Assembly (NCBI GenBank): GCA_016712565.1
Contig: JADJQU010000005.1
Coordinates: 424,706-488,705, forward strand
Direction of reading: 5' to 3'
Length of the DNA: 64,000 bases
DNA from: Planctomycetota bacterium
Lineage (GTDB): Bacteria > Planctomycetota > UBA1135 > GCA-002686595
Every line of letters begins with the position of its first letter. Within the stretch, counting starts at the first letter, position 1. Made by a program: the position numbers and the translations under genes. Under the pieces are notes generated by a model. That model saw only the letters and a program-made list of their open reading frames with translations. It was not told the origin of the DNA and did not search any database. Of the stretch, positions 26,745-34,442 are shown one piece after another.

Positions 26745-26779
26745 GCGGCGGCCGCGCTCGACAGGAGCGCGGCCGCCGC
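26745..26779 (+). terminator. Strong hairpin downstream of the repeat array
   Basis: Perfect 15-bp stem (GCGGCGGCCGCGCTC at 26745-26759 with 26765-26779), 5-nt loop GACAG, followed by TTCGCTTGT. Best candidate terminator of the HU-like transcript, implying that the 77-bp repeats lie in its 3' untranslated region. Confidence 0.65.
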
Positions 26780-26834
26780 TTCGCTTGTCCCCGCCGTCTA
26801 TCCGCGGGGGCGCCGCCGCGCTACACAGGGGGGC

Positions 26835-28808
26835 ATGAGGATTCCCCGCAGCGTTCTTCTTGCCCTGGCCGGCCTCGCCGGCGTCGTCCTTTCCACTCCC
26901 GTCGCCCGGGCGGATGTGCGCCTCGCGTCGATCTTCTGCGACCACATGGTGCTCCAGCGGCAGTCCCGGGCGCTGCTTTGGGGCACGGCCGCGCCGGGCG
27001 AACTGATCCGGGTGCGGCCCAGTTGGTACGAGAACGACGCGGCGGTCACGGCCGGCCCCGATGGAAAGTTCGAGCTGTCCATCGCCACGCCCGCGGAGGC
27101 CGGGCCCCACACGATCCGTTTCCGGGGACACAACGAAGTCTGGCTCCGGGACGTGCTGCTCGGAGAGGTTTGGCTCGCCTCCGGCCAGTCGAACATGGAG
27201 ATGGGCGTGGGCTTTCAGCACGCGGGCTACAGCGGCGTGCGCGACTGGGAGCGCGAGTTGGAGGACGCCGATCGGCCGCGCATCCGGCTCTTCACGGTTC
27301 AGAACGCGGCCGCCGCCGGCCCGCTGGCCGACGTCCATGGAACCTGGCGCGCGGCGAACGCGGCCTCGGTGAAGGACTTCAGCGCCACGGCCTGGTTCTT
27401 CGCCAAGGGCTTGGAGCGCGACCTCGGCGTCCCCGTGGGAGTCATCGCCAGCGACTGGGGCGGGACTCCCGCGGAGGCTTGGACGAGCGCCGGGGCCCTG
27501 GGCGGCTTTCCCCAGTACACCGCGGCCCTGGCGGAATGCGCCAGGCTCTCCACCGATCCGGCGGGGGTCCAGGCTGTCCATGAGCGGGCCCGTGGAGTCT
27601 GGGGGCGTGAGGTGGCCAAGGTGGACCCACTGTCCGCCGCCCACGCGGAAGCACCGGGCTTCGATGATTCCGCCTGGGTGGAGATCGCGAACCCCGGGGC
27701 GTGGGGCGGCGACCTCGCGGGCTTCGACGGCCTAGTGTGGATGCGCCGCACGGTGGAGATTCCTGCCTCCTGGGCCGGGCGCGAACTCCTGCTGGAGCTT
27801 GGCGCCATCGACGACGACGAGCGCACCTGGTTCGGTGGTGAACTGCTCGGCGCCACGGAGGGCTGGACCGTCCCCCGTTCCTATCGGGTCTCGGCGGAGC
27901 GCGTGAAGGCCGGACCCGCCACGATCGCGGTGCGCGTGCTCGACACCGGGGGCGACGGCGGCCTGCGGGGAGAATCCTCCCAGATGAAGTTGGGACCCGT
28001 GGGCGGCAAGGAGTCGATTTCCCTTGCCGGGGCCTGGCGCGCGGCCCGGGGCACCTCCCTGGCGCAATTGCCTCCCAAGGCGCCGGCCTTCGAGGTGGGG
28101 CCGGGGACCCCCAGCGCGCTGTTCAACGGCATGATCGCGCCCCTGGAGCGCCTGAGTCTGGCCGGCTTCCTGTGGTACCAGGGTGAATCCAACGTGCGCC
28201 GGGCGGAGGAGTATCGAACGCTCTTCCCGACGATGATCCGCGATTGGCGCGGTCGGTTCGGCGCCGAGCTGCCGTTCCTCTACGTGCAGATCGCGCCCTT
28301 CGGCTACGGCGAGGACCGCGGAGAGGCGGGGGACTTGCGCGCCGCCCAGGCCTTGGCCCTGGAGCTGCCGCGCACGGGGATGGTGGTGACCTTGGACATC
28401 GGCGACGCCGTCGACATCCACCCCAAGGAGAAGCAGGCGGTGGGGGAGCGACTGGGGGCCCTGGCCCTGGAGCTGGCCTACGGGAAGCCCCCGGTGCGGC
28501 CTCCGGCTCCTGTTCCCCTGGCCGCGGTGCGCGGCGCGGCCCCCGGCAGCGTGGAACTGGAATTCAGCGGCCCCGTGCGGGGCCTGGGGGCCTCCGCCTT
28601 CGAGTTGGCCGGAGCCGACGGCCGCTTCCACCCCGCGCGGAGCGAGCCCGTTTCGCCCGCTACCCCCGGGCCGCGGGTCCTTGTGACCTGTCCGGAGGTC
28701 CCCGAGCCCGTCCGGCTGCGGTACGCCTGGGCCGCCGCGGCCTCCCCGTCCATGATTGGGACGCAAAGTCCCCTGCCGATCGCTCCCTTCGAGGTGACCG
28801 TCCGGTGA
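26835..28808 (+). CDS. Secreted sialate O-acetylesterase (SGNH-type, SASA family)
   Basis: 657 residues with signal peptide (LLALAGLAGVVLSTPVARA). SGNH features: GQSNM at 117-121 with nucleophile Ser119, GVIASDWGGTPAEAW, WYQGESN, and the Asp-His dyad in DIGDAVDIHPKEKQAVG. A jelly-roll insert lies at ~220-390. The family removes O-acetyl groups from sialic acids or, in environmental bacteria, from other acetylated glycans. No SD; TACACA lies 7 nt before the ATG (26822-26827). Fits the polysaccharide-degrading lifestyle implied by the PVC dehydrogenase upstream. Confidence 0.92.
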   Translation: MRIPRSVLLALAGLAGVVLSTPVARADVRLASIFCDHMVLQRQSRALLWGTAAPGELIRVRPSWYENDAAVTAGPDGKFELSIATPAEAGPHTIRFRGHNEVWLRDVLLGEVWLASGQSNMEMGVGFQHAGYSGVRDWERELEDADRPRIRLFTVQNAAAAGPLADVHGTWRAANAASVKDFSATAWFFAKGLERDLGVPVGVIASDWGGTPAEAWTSAGALGGFPQYTAALAECARLSTDPAGVQAVHERARGVWGREVAKVDPLSAAHAEAPGFDDSAWVEIANPGAWGGDLAGFDGLVWMRRTVEIPASWAGRELLLELGAIDDDERTWFGGELLGATEGWTVPRSYRVSAERVKAGPATIAVRVLDTGGDGGLRGESSQMKLGPVGGKESISLAGAWRAARGTSLAQLPPKAPAFEVGPGTPSALFNGMIAPLERLSLAGFLWYQGESNVRRAEEYRTLFPTMIRDWRGRFGAELPFLYVQIAPFGYGEDRGEAGDLRAAQALALELPRTGMVVTLDIGDAVDIHPKEKQAVGERLGALALELAYGKPPVRPPAPVPLAAVRGAAPGSVELEFSGPVRGLGASAFELAGADGRFHPARSEPVSPATPGPRVLVTCPEVPEPVRLRYAWAAAASPSMIGTQSPLPIAPFEVTVR

Positions 28809-28869
28809 AGGGCCGATTCCGACCGAGAAGGCCTTCCGGGGGGCCTTGACCCGCAATCCGGAAGGGGTC

Positions 28870-28900
28870 TTGCAACGCATTCCCCCCGGTCGGATAGGCT
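28870..28900 (+). promoter_or_regulatory. Candidate promoter for the 28988 gene
   Basis: TTGCAA (28870-28875) and TAGGCT (28895-28900) with 19-bp spacing, about 90 bp before the ATG at 28988, which has its own SD-like GGAAAG. Spacing is slightly long, so this is tentative. Confidence 0.3.
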
Positions 28901-28987
28901 TGGAGTTGTTCGAGGCTGCGGCGCCGTCCCGGCCGCTCCTCGCCCCACGTCAGTGATCAGGTCCATGTCGACCTGGAAAGACATCCC

Positions 28988-29074
28988 ATGAAGATCTCGA
29001 AACTGTGGATGGCCGGGGTCAGCCTCGGTCTCATCGCCAGCGCCACGGCGCCGGCGAACGCCGCGCCCGGGTGA
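28988..29074 (+). pseudogene. Signal-peptide fragment cut off by two in-frame TGA codons
   Basis: ATG at 28988 opens a 28-residue signal peptide (MKISKLWMAGVSLGLIASAT, then APANAAPG) ending in TGA TGA at 29072-29077. The same frame continues without another stop through a Gly/Pro-rich linker (TGKKPTYAGPSAPKAPGPVG) into the gene listed at 29231. It looks like the true 5' end of that gene, separated by two adjacent stops. A single indel cannot explain this because both sides share a frame; a small insertion, compensating indels or two nonsense changes could. Confidence 0.6.
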
Positions 29075-29230
29075 TGAACGGGCAAGAAGCCGACCTATGC
29101 GGGGCCCTCGGCCCCCAAGGCGCCCGGACCGGTCGGTCCGGGGAAATCAGGTGGAACCGCCGGTGGCGGGGCTGGCAATCCGTCGACGCCGGGCGCGCGC
29201 CCGACCAGTCCCTCCGGGCCCAAGATCCCG

Positions 29231-30004
29231 ATGAGCGAGACTCCGCGCGGGGAGACCGCCAAGTCCGTGCTCAAGTTGGCCTGGGAATTCCCGGTCTATA
29301 AGGAGCCCGAAAAGGCGACGACGGGCAGTGTGGCCAAGGTCGCGCGACGGGCGCTCGCACTGGGCGAAGCCCTCGGCTACGTGGCGGGCAACGACCCCAG
29401 ACCCTTGCTCGTGCTGCGCGAATGCGCGGTGTGCAACGGCACGGACGATGCGCTGCTTTCGAAGGGTGCGGACAATGAGCGCACGTTCCTGCTCTCGACG
29501 TGGTTCCACTGCGTCAAGTTGCCGGTCGACGTGCTCGAGAAGAACCACCCGTTCTACGAGATGTTTGGTCACGAGGATCCGGAGCACCTGTTCGTGGCGC
29601 TCCCGGACGGCTCGTTGAAGATCAAGCTCGAGAGCTCGACCTCGCGGACGGAACTGTGGGAGGCGATGGGCCAGGTGCTCGCCGCTGCCTACAAGGACGA
29701 TCCACAGGCCGCGGTCAAGAAGATCCAAAAGACGCTCGATCGCATGGACGTCATCGATCAACGGCTGCTCGACCTGCGCGCCAAGCGCAACGAACTGCTG
29801 GAGACCGAGGGCGCCGCTTCGAAGAAGCTGCTCAAGGTGAATCTTCAGATCGAGGAGGCGAAGCAGGAGAACGCCGTGCTGCTCGCCGAGGTTGCCCGGG
29901 CCCGCAAGCTCGAGCTCCAGCGCCCCGAGCAGGGTTCCCCTGTCGGTTCCTCCGCCGTGCCTGGGGGCCAGGGGGCGTCCGAACCCGCCAAGAACGGGCA
30001 CTGA
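29231..30004 (+). CDS. Uncharacterised protein with CxxC motif and coiled coil
   Basis: 257 residues from the first ATG after the stop pair; the natural N-terminus is probably at 28988. Contains a possible thioredoxin-like core (RPLLVLRECAVCNGTDDALL with a CxxC, then TFLLSTWFHCVKLP and HLFVALPDGSLKI), followed by a coiled coil at ~155-225 (DRMDVIDQRLLDLRAKRNEL). CxxC plus strand order suggests a redox or metal-binding fold, but it lacks a canonical WCGPC. With the upstream signal peptide it would be periplasmic. The next gene starts 8 nt after its stop, so they are probably co-transcribed. Confidence 0.65.
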   Translation: MSETPRGETAKSVLKLAWEFPVYKEPEKATTGSVAKVARRALALGEALGYVAGNDPRPLLVLRECAVCNGTDDALLSKGADNERTFLLSTWFHCVKLPVDVLEKNHPFYEMFGHEDPEHLFVALPDGSLKIKLESSTSRTELWEAMGQVLAAAYKDDPQAAVKKIQKTLDRMDVIDQRLLDLRAKRNELLETEGAASKKLLKVNLQIEEAKQENAVLLAEVARARKLELQRPEQGSPVGSSAVPGGQGASEPAKNGH

Positions 30005-30012
30005 GCGAGGCA

Positions 30013-31299
30013 ATGCACGGGGAGTTGCGGCAACGGATTCTCCGAGCTTTCCACGGCGGTCGCGGGCCCGTGCTCGCGGCCGCCGCTTCGTTGCTGCTCT
30101 GCGCTTCGGCTCCCCTGGGCCGGGCCTGTGCCCAGGACGGCAAGACCGGCGCGGCGAACCAGGAGGAGGAGCGGTTCAAGGAGGTCGATCCCTACACCAA
30201 GGGCGATCCCGAACTCGTGCGGCGCGCGGGCTACGAGAGCCTGAAGCCCTTCCCGTTCGCCCCTGGGATCCAGTCCCAGGACCTGCGCGAGGTGCTCGGC
30301 GGGATCGAGCTCCTGTGGGCGGAGACGAAGCACTTCAAGATCTGCTCGAGCCTGCAGACCTACAAGTCCAAGGCAGATGCCCTGGAGAACGCAGCCCTGG
30401 ACAAGGAGTTCGCGGTCCTGGCCAGCCGCATCCCGGGATTCAAGGCGCCGCGCAACCGCAAGCTCGATCCCTGGCTTCGGTTGCATCTCTACGCCCTGCG
30501 GCTCGAAGCGCTGCATGAGGAGTTGCTCTTGCGCACGGGCTTCCAGGACGCGGACTTTCCGCCCGCGGGGGCCACGACCCCCATGGGCAGCGGACCCTTC
30601 CTGGGGCAGCCCCACAAGCCGACGATCCTGCTGGCGGAGAAGGGCTCGGCCCTGGGCCGGTTCAACCTGCGCTACCTGAAGGGCGACGAGACGCGCGTGC
30701 ACCGCGCCATGCTCCCCGGCGGGTCCATGTTCGTCGGCATCAGCGCGGAGGCCATGCGCGACAACGGCTACGAGCTCGACCAGACCCTGCACTGCGCGCT
30801 GGCGGCCACGGTCGTGGCCAACCTGCTCGACGGCCTGCGCGACAGCCACTGGGCCACGCCCCTGTGGCTGGACATGGGCCTGGGGCACTGGTTCTCGCGC
30901 CGCATCGACACGCGCTTCACCTACTACGCGGCCGGCACCACTCGCACCCTCGACGACGATCTCCACGAATGGGAGCCCCGGGTGCGGGGGCTCTTGGAGA
31001 ACAAATTCGAGTACAGCTGGAACGACATGCTGGGGACGCTGGCCTGGGAGCAGTTCACGCCCCAGTCCCACATGCTGATCTGGTCGCGCGTCGACTGGAT
31101 GATGCAGCAGAAGGACGCCAACCTGCGTGCCTTCTTCGAGCCCCTGACGGTCAACCTGAGTCCGGGCGACAACGCGGCCCAGGGGGGCTTGCAGCGCGAG
31201 CGAGCGCTGGTTGCCCTGCGCGCCGGCTTCGGGCGTTCGCCCGAGGAATGCGAGGCCGCCTGGCGGGCCTGGGTGCTGAAGACCTACGAGCGCAAGTAG
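30013..31299 (+). CDS. Secreted protein resembling an inactivated MA-type (gluzincin-like) peptidase
   Basis: 428 residues from ATG at 30013, preceded by GCGAGG. Signal peptide ending near GRACAQ. In zinc MA-clan peptidases a HExxH helix is followed by 'P.WLxEGLAxYF'. Here the corresponding segments are DQTLHCALAATVVANLL and PLWLDMGLGHWFSRRID: the spacing is retained but the HExxH and the Glu ligand are absent. I therefore read it as a pseudo-enzyme, with moderate certainty. It follows the CxxC protein at 8 nt and is convergent with the coiled-coil gene at 31304. Confidence 0.6.
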   Translation: MHGELRQRILRAFHGGRGPVLAAAASLLLCASAPLGRACAQDGKTGAANQEEERFKEVDPYTKGDPELVRRAGYESLKPFPFAPGIQSQDLREVLGGIELLWAETKHFKICSSLQTYKSKADALENAALDKEFAVLASRIPGFKAPRNRKLDPWLRLHLYALRLEALHEELLLRTGFQDADFPPAGATTPMGSGPFLGQPHKPTILLAEKGSALGRFNLRYLKGDETRVHRAMLPGGSMFVGISAEAMRDNGYELDQTLHCALAATVVANLLDGLRDSHWATPLWLDMGLGHWFSRRIDTRFTYYAAGTTRTLDDDLHEWEPRVRGLLENKFEYSWNDMLGTLAWEQFTPQSHMLIWSRVDWMMQQKDANLRAFFEPLTVNLSPGDNAAQGGLQRERALVALRAGFGRSPEECEAAWRAWVLKTYERK

Positions 31300-31303
31300 G
31301 GCC

Positions 31304-32602
31304 CTACTTGCGGACTTCCTTGCGCAGCTGGGCCAATTCCGCTTCCTTGCGGTCGGCGTAGCGCTGCAGGGCCTTTTCGCCCTCGCTGGCCGTGGCGAGC
31401 TGGCCGACGAGCGTTTCCACCTTCTGCTTGAGGCGATCGCGCTCCATGGAGGCGCGAGCGCAGCTCTCCTCCAGCTTGTCCAGTTCGGACCGGGCGCCGC
31501 TGAGTTCGCGCTCGAAGATGGCCCGGGCCGCGTCGGCCTTCCCGGCGGAGGCCAGGGCTTCCTGCAGGCGCTGTTCCTGGGCCGCGCGCTGCCGGGTCGA
31601 TTCGGTTTCGCGTCGCGCCAGATCCTCGCTGTGCTTGCCTGCCTGGGCCGCCAGCGCTTCCTCGGCGCGCTTCGCCTGGGCGCTGTGGGTCTTTTCCAGC
31701 TCGCCCAGGCGCTTGACTTCCTGCTCGAGCCGTTCGAGGGCGGCCTGCTGGCCCAGAGCGCGCTCGCGCAGGGACTTGCCCTCGGACTGTTCGGTGGCGA
31801 GGGCCGCGGCCGACTTGGCCAGCGCCGCTTCCGCCTCGGCGAGTCGCGCGCGCAGGGACTTCACCTCGCCCAGTTCGCGCGTCAGTCGTTCATTGTCCTT
31901 GCGCGCGGCGGCCAGGTCGTCCTTGGAAGCGCTGAGCAGGGCGGTCGCTTCCTGCAGGCGCTTTTCGGCGTGCACCCGCGCCCCCGCGGCGGATTCTGCC
32001 TGGAGCTTGGCGGCCTCGACCGCTTGCGAATTGCTCGCGCCCGTCCGGCGCTCGTCGTCCAGCTGGGTTCGAAACTCGCGCTCTCGTGCGGCCTGGGCGG
32101 CGCGCAACTCCATCAAGGCCCGCTGGGTCTCCGCCAGGGAGCGCGCGCTCTCGGAGAGCTGGGCTTCCAGTTCGGCCTGCTTGGACTTCTCCAGGCGCAG
32201 GGCCTGCTCTCCCGCGCGCAGGGCCTCCTCGAGCTTGAGTCCCCGCTGCAGGGCCTCCTCGTGGCGCTCGCGGTACTCCTGGGCTTCGCGTTCCAGCCGC
32301 GAGGTCACGCGGGACACTTCCAGGCCCTCGGGATGGTCGGCGGCGATCTCGGCCGCCGCCGAAGGGGAACCGTCGTTGCGCAGGCGCCACACGTCGTTGA
32401 GGTCCAGGGCGGCCTGGGCCTCGCCCGCCCGCACCAAGGTGTGGATCTTCACGCCCACGGCCTGGGCACGGCGCTTGAGCTCGTCCTCGTCGACCCCCAC
32501 CGCGGCGGCGGCTGCACGCAGTCGGACCAGGGTGCCCGGTTCGCTCGCCGGCGGCGTTGCGGACCGTGTGGGGGAGGCTTGGGTGGTTTGGGGGCGCGCC
32601 AT
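31304..32602 (-). CDS. Cytoplasmic coiled-coil protein with N-terminal helical DNA-binding-like region
   Basis: 432 residues. Residues ~25-75 (LVRLRAAAAAVGVDEDELKRRA … LDLNDVWRLRNDG) look like a small helical domain of the kind that reads transcription-factor or segregation sites, though no family is certain. Residues ~100-430 are continuous heptads rich in Ala, Glu, Arg and Leu, a long coiled coil. No signal peptide or membrane segment. Possible roles are cytoskeletal, chromosome-associated or filament-forming. No SD; TATCCT lies 8 nt upstream of the ATG at 32602. Confidence 0.7.
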   Translation of the reverse strand: MARPQTTQASPTRSATPPASEPGTLVRLRAAAAAVGVDEDELKRRAQAVGVKIHTLVRAGEAQAALDLNDVWRLRNDGSPSAAAEIAADHPEGLEVSRVTSRLEREAQEYRERHEEALQRGLKLEEALRAGEQALRLEKSKQAELEAQLSESARSLAETQRALMELRAAQAAREREFRTQLDDERRTGASNSQAVEAAKLQAESAAGARVHAEKRLQEATALLSASKDDLAAARKDNERLTRELGEVKSLRARLAEAEAALAKSAAALATEQSEGKSLRERALGQQAALERLEQEVKRLGELEKTHSAQAKRAEEALAAQAGKHSEDLARRETESTRQRAAQEQRLQEALASAGKADAARAIFERELSGARSELDKLEESCARASMERDRLKQKVETLVGQLATASEGEKALQRYADRKEAELAQLRKEVRK

Positions 32603-32610
32603 GGGGGCCT

Positions 32611-32639
32611 AGGATAGCGGCGTTCAGCACGCCGCTATC
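32611..32639. promoter_or_regulatory. -10 hexamer within a 10-bp inverted repeat
   Basis: GATAGCGGCG (32613-32622) and its complement (32630-32639) are separated by TTCAGCA. The left arm contains the minus-strand TATCCT (32616-32611) used as -10 for the coiled-coil gene. It could be an operator for that gene or a terminator for the protease gene ending at 32761; no T-tract favours the former. Confidence 0.4.
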
Positions 32640-32643
32640 GATG

Positions 32644-32751
32644 GAGTCGCGATCCGGGGGGGGGGATCGCGATCCGCGGGGAGTCGCGATCCGCCGGGGA
32701 GTCGCGATCCGCCGGGGAGTCGCGATCCGCCGGGGAGTCGTGATCCCCGGG
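32644..32751. repeat. 18-bp tandem repeat array
   Basis: Three perfect copies of GAGTCGCGATCCGCCGGG start at 32681, 32699 and 32717, flanked by degenerate copies at 32644, 32664 and 32735. Each unit contains the palindrome TCGCGA. The array fills most of the gap between the C25-like protease stop (32761) and the coiled-coil promoter. There are no unique spacers, so it is not a CRISPR. Confidence 0.85.
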
Positions 32752-32760
32752 CCCCCGGGC

Positions 32761-34233
32761 TCACAGCCGCAGCGTCGGGTCGCCGAGGAACACGAACTTC
32801 ATGCCCTGGAAGAAGACGCTGGGGGGATACCAATCGTCGTTGGGGACGAGTTCGGCGAGGCGTTCGCGCTCCACGTAGCGGGCGAGGGCCGTGCGCCACG
32901 CATCTCCCACGCGGGGCGAATCGGCGGTCCCCAGGGCCTCCTGGAACGCGAACTGGAGCGTCAGGGCGCAGGGCTGGGCGCCGGTGGTGCAGCCGATGTA
33001 CACGAGCGCCCCTCCGCCGGGGGCCAGCAACAGCTCCGGGCCGAACCCGCTGCTGTCGAAGCGGCCGGGCTGGAGCCAGTGGGGCGGCGGGGGCGGCCCT
33101 GCGAAGACCTCTCCGGCGTTGGTGCCGGCGTGGGGGATGCCCGACTCGTCCAGGTAGGGCTGGTAGGGCGGCTCGGTGACGAAATGGGCGGTGCTGCAGC
33201 CGATGGAGAGGTACACGGCGGCCGGGGCACTCCGCAGGAGGGAGAGCTCGGGCGAGCCCAGGCAGGCGTGCCAGCCCTGCTCCGAGCCGTGGCCGAGGTG
33301 CAGGGCCAGCTCGGGGCCCTTCCGGAGGGCATCCAGGGTGCGCGCCGGCCCCGGGGCACCCCCACGGAACGGGATCCCGGCTTCCTCCGGGGCGCGGCCC
33401 TGCGGAGATTCGGGTTCCTCGCCGTAGATCTGGGTTTCGACGCGGAAGCCCCGGGCGGAAAGGCCCTCGGCCATGGCGCGCGCGCTGCCGCGGGCGTCGA
33501 TCCAGCCGTCGGCGTGGACGATCAGGGCCCGCGGCGCCGCGCTGGGGCGATGGGCCAGGGTCTTTTCCACGAGCGCAGCGGTCTCCTGGGCGGTGTGCAC
33601 GGGCCAGCGGCCCACGGCGATCTCGGGGGTGTAGGAAATGCCGTCGAAGTTGATCGGGTCCTGTTTGTGGTGCTCGCCGCGCACCTCCCCGAAGTACCGG
33701 CCGTGAAAACCGTCGCGGACGCCGTTCCAGTCGTCGAAGCTCCCGTCGTCGCGAGCCAGGTCCGCGTAGTAGAGGTCGCTGGGGTAGAAGGCGAAGTGAA
33801 AGGCCGGTTCGGTGACGCGATCCAGCACCAGGAAGCGCACGGGGAAAGTGTCCGCGTCGCCCACGAGCAGCGCATAGCCCAGGGTTCCCGCGCGCCAGCG
33901 ACGGTGGAGCGCCCGCTTGATCGCTTCGGGGGGATCCAGGACCGGGGCCGGCTGGGAAGCCGCGGCCGAAGGGGATCGCTGGGAGAGACCCTGGGTGAGT
34001 TCCTCGCGCAGAAGCTCCTCCAGTGCCACGAATTCCACGGGAAGCTCCTTGGCCCGGGCGGCGAGCAGGGGCTCGAGGGCCGAGCGAAATTCCGCGGGTG
34101 CGATCACCGCCAGGCCCCGTCGGGCCGGATCGGTCCCCTGGGCGGCGGTTGCGGGCCCCTCTGGCGGCGCAGGCTCCGGGATCGGGGTCGCGGCCTGGGA
34201 CGCCAGCAGGAGCAGGGGGGTGATCCAGTGCAT
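32761..34233 (-). CDS. Gingipain-like (C25) caspase-fold cysteine protease
   Basis: 490 residues from ATG at 34233; the longer frame to 34377 lacks a signal and runs through non-coding sequence. N-terminal signal peptide (HWITPLLLLASQAATP). C25 hallmarks: YALLVGDADTFPVR, YPSDLYYADL, PEIAVGRWPV, and the catalytic pair His in LHLGHGSEQGWH and Cys in YLSIGCSTAHF, about 30 residues apart. Expected to be a secreted or periplasmic endopeptidase; specificity (Arg or Lys in gingipains) cannot be read. There is no C-terminal sorting domain, and the protein is about the size of the catalytic unit alone. Confidence 0.85.
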   Translation of the reverse strand: MHWITPLLLLASQAATPIPEPAPPEGPATAAQGTDPARRGLAVIAPAEFRSALEPLLAARAKELPVEFVALEELLREELTQGLSQRSPSAAASQPAPVLDPPEAIKRALHRRWRAGTLGYALLVGDADTFPVRFLVLDRVTEPAFHFAFYPSDLYYADLARDDGSFDDWNGVRDGFHGRYFGEVRGEHHKQDPINFDGISYTPEIAVGRWPVHTAQETAALVEKTLAHRPSAAPRALIVHADGWIDARGSARAMAEGLSARGFRVETQIYGEEPESPQGRAPEEAGIPFRGGAPGPARTLDALRKGPELALHLGHGSEQGWHACLGSPELSLLRSAPAAVYLSIGCSTAHFVTEPPYQPYLDESGIPHAGTNAGEVFAGPPPPPHWLQPGRFDSSGFGPELLLAPGGGALVYIGCTTGAQPCALTLQFAFQEALGTADSPRVGDAWRTALARYVERERLAELVPNDDWYPPSVFFQGMKFVFLGDPTLRL

Positions 34234-34442
34234 GGTTGCGGTGGAGGTGGGAGGTGCCGGATCCCGGGGCGCTGTGGCCCGCGGAACCGGCGGCCAGTGT
34301 CCTCGCTCCGACCTTCGGCGGCAAAGGCGGTTCCCCCGGGGATTCAGGGGCAGCCGCGAACCGGGCGGCAGCGCCACGTCACCGGCACCTGGGGGCGCGG
34401 TCCTTGGCAGTGGACGTCGCGCCCTGGTAGGACGGCTCCATC

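Noticed and set aside
29072..29077. Selenocysteine or recoded TGA
   Set aside because: Two consecutive TGA codons in a Gly/Pro linker, no Cys homologue context, no SECIS-like stem seen, and TGA ends many genes here.
32644..32751. CRISPR array
   Set aside because: The 18-bp units abut without spacers and no cas genes are nearby.
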